From contig JAVBQA010000084.1 in NCBI GenBank assembly GCA_031549325.1, positions 1 through 22,045 of the forward strand: DNA of 22,045 bases, read 5' to 3'. The DNA is from JAJDGF01 sp031549325. Lineage in GTDB: Bacteria; Bacillota; Clostridia; Christensenellales; Aristaeellaceae. A program made the translations under genes and the position numbers. The notes below the pieces were generated by a model. The model saw nothing but the letters and a program-made list of their open reading frames with translations, was not told the DNA's origin and ran no database searches. Shown here one piece after another: positions 20,811-22,045 of this stretch (position 1 is its first letter; every line of letters begins with the position of its first letter).

Positions 20811-22045
20811 ATGAAAATCACGTTTCTAGGCGCGGGCAGCTCGGTGTTCGTGCGCAACGTCATCGGCGACTGCATGCTGTGCGAGGCCACGAGGGACGCC
20901 GAGTTTGCGCTGTACGACATCGATGCCCTTCGCTGCCAGGACAGCCGGAACATGCTGGAAAACATCAATCGCAACTGCAACCAGGGCCGGGCGACGTTCA
21001 GCAGCCACATCGGAGAGGAGCAGCTGCCCGCCGCGCTCAAAGGCGCAAGTTTCATCATCAACGCCGTGCAGGTGGGCGGCTACGAGCCGTCGACCGTGAT
21101 CGACTTTGAGATCCCCAAAAAGTATGGACTGCGCCAGACCATTGCCGACACGCTCGGGATCGGCGGCATCTTCAGGTCGCTGCGGACGATCCCGGTGCTC
21201 GAGATGTTTTGCCGCGCGGCGGAAACGCACTGCCCGGACGCCCTCTTCCTGAACTACGCCAATCCCATGGCCACGCTGACCGGGTACATGCAGCGCTACA
21301 CGGAAGTTCGCTTTGTGGGCCTGTGCCACAGCGTGCAGGTGTGCGTGCCCAAGCTGTTCGAAGGGCTGGGCATGCCGTATGACGAGCGTGTGCAGTGGAA
21401 GATCGCAGGCATTAACCACATGGCGTGGCTGCTTTCCGTCACCCGGGGCGGCGTGGATCTCTATCCCGAGGTTAAGCGGCTATCCCTTGAAAAGGGCGCG
21501 CCCAAAGATGACCTGGTGCGCCACGAGATCATGCGCCGGTTCGGCTACTACGTGACCGAGTCCAGCGAGCATAACGCAGAGTACATGCCTTATTTCATCA
21601 AGGACAAGTACCCCCAGCTGATCGAGCGGTTTAACATACCGCTGGACGAGTACCCCCGACGGTGCATCCGCCACGTCGAGGAGTGGAAAAAGCTGCGGGA
21701 AGAGCTCACGCAGAATGCCAACCTGACCCACACGCGCTCGAAGGAGTACGCCTCCCGCATCATCCAGTCGGTCATCGAGAACAAACCCTACAAGTTTGGC
21801 GGCAACGTCCTCAACAACGGCGTCATCCCGAACCTGCCCCGCTACGCCTGCGTGGAGGTGCCGTGCATCTCCGACGCCAGCGGCATCGCCCCGACGTATG
21901 TGGGCGATCTGCCCGAGGCCTGCGCCGCGCTGAACCGCACCAACATCAACGTGCAGCTGCTGACCATCGAGGCCGCGCGCACCCGGAAGAAGGAAGATGT
22001 CTACCACGCCGCCATGCTCGACCCGCACACCGCGTCCGAGTTGTC
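20811..22045 (+). CDS. GH4 glycosidase with CHSV motif, MelA-like alpha-galactosidase/alpha-glucosidase (3' end outside window)
   Basis: ATG 20811 (AAGGAG 10 nt upstream) opens a frame that reaches the right edge without a stop, giving 411 complete codons. Typical GH4 members have about 430-480 residues, so only the end is missing. Motifs: Rossmann start FLGAGSSVF (residues 5-13), INAVQVGG (83-90), ADTLGIGGIFR (112-122), LNYANPMA (147-154), the metal site LCHSV (C172, H173) and GINHMAW (200-206). The CHSV form marks the alpha-galactosidase/alpha-glucosidase branch that acts on unphosphorylated sugars, consistent with uptake by an ABC importer rather than a phosphotransferase system. It is the fourth gene of the plus operon. 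It is a distant paralog of the CHGV enzyme at 11718-13172. NAD+ and Mn2+ dependence is assumed from the family. Confidence 0.88.
   Translation, partial: MKITFLGAGSSVFVRNVIGDCMLCEATRDAEFALYDIDALRCQDSRNMLENINRNCNQGRATFSSHIGEEQLPAALKGASFIINAVQVGGYEPSTVIDFEIPKKYGLRQTIADTLGIGGIFRSLRTIPVLEMFCRAAETHCPDALFLNYANPMATLTGYMQRYTEVRFVGLCHSVQVCVPKLFEGLGMPYDERVQWKIAGINHMAWLLSVTRGGVDLYPEVKRLSLEKGAPKDDLVRHEIMRRFGYYVTESSEHNAEYMPYFIKDKYPQLIERFNIPLDEYPRRCIRHVEEWKKLREELTQNANLTHTRSKEYASRIIQSVIENKPYKFGGNVLNNGVIPNLPRYACVEVPCISDASGIAPTYVGDLPEACAALNRTNINVQLLTIEAARTRKKEDVYHAAMLDPHTASEL

Noticed and set aside
20756..21109. Short plus-strand open frame spanning the hairpin and the start of the second GH4 gene
   Set aside because: It is out of frame with the GH4 coding region, which carries the Rossmann and CHSV motifs and has its own AAGGAG.
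1..22045. CRISPR array, tRNA, rRNA, insertion sequence or phage genes
   Set aside because: No regularly spaced repeats, cloverleaf-like stretches, transposase motifs or phage structural genes were noticed by eye on either strand.

Overview
The window reads as chromosomal DNA of a GC-rich Bacillota (class Clostridia-like, possibly Christensenellales or a relative; this is inference). The basis is YesM/YesN and AgrC-type two-component proteins, strong AGGAGG ribosome sites with frequent TTG/GTG starts, Sec signal peptides, and carbohydrate ABC importers without their own ATPase. No rRNA, tRNA, phage, insertion sequence or CRISPR array was seen. Nearly every base is explained by 17 protein genes and short regulatory gaps.

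Layout. (1) 1-704 (+): 3' end of a GLUG-repeat surface protein, closed by a hairpin shared with the next operon. (2) 775-5846 (-): a five-gene cluster led by an exported gamma-glutamyltransferase, then a secreted DUF6305-like protein, a TRAP/DctM-like large permease, a 49-residue membrane protein, and a membrane-anchored M14 (succinylglutamate desuccinylase/aspartoacylase-like) hydrolase. A good sigma70-type promoter (TTGCAT-N17-TAAAAT) precedes it. All enzymes appear to act outside the membrane around one permease, so the cluster looks like a scavenging system for gamma-glutamyl or N-acyl amino-acid compounds. (3) 6207-10929 (+): an exported alpha/beta hydrolase with its own terminator, then a free-standing receiver domain, an AgrC-like histidine kinase, and a sodium:solute symporter behind a leader of about 215 nt. 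(4) 11003-11464 (-): a lone PsiE-like membrane protein.

(5) 11718-17428 (-): a tightly packed operon of YesM-type sensor kinase, YesN-type AraC regulator, PdxA-family dehydrogenase and a GH4 glycosidase with a CHGV active-site motif. The first three genes overlap by a few bases. (6) 17612-22045 (+), divergent from it: two ABC sugar permeases, a sugar-binding protein, and a second GH4 glycosidase with a CHSV motif (MelA-like) that runs off the window. Regions 5 and 6 together form a regulated oligosaccharide uptake and cleavage locus: the kinase probably senses a sugar outside, the AraC regulator activates the divergent transporter, and the two GH4 enzymes cut different glycosidic linkages inside the cell.

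The two most novel-looking items are the reduced TRAP-like cluster with its 49-residue membrane gene (1923-5846), and the AgrC-type kinase paired with an output-less receiver beside a symporter (7296-10929).
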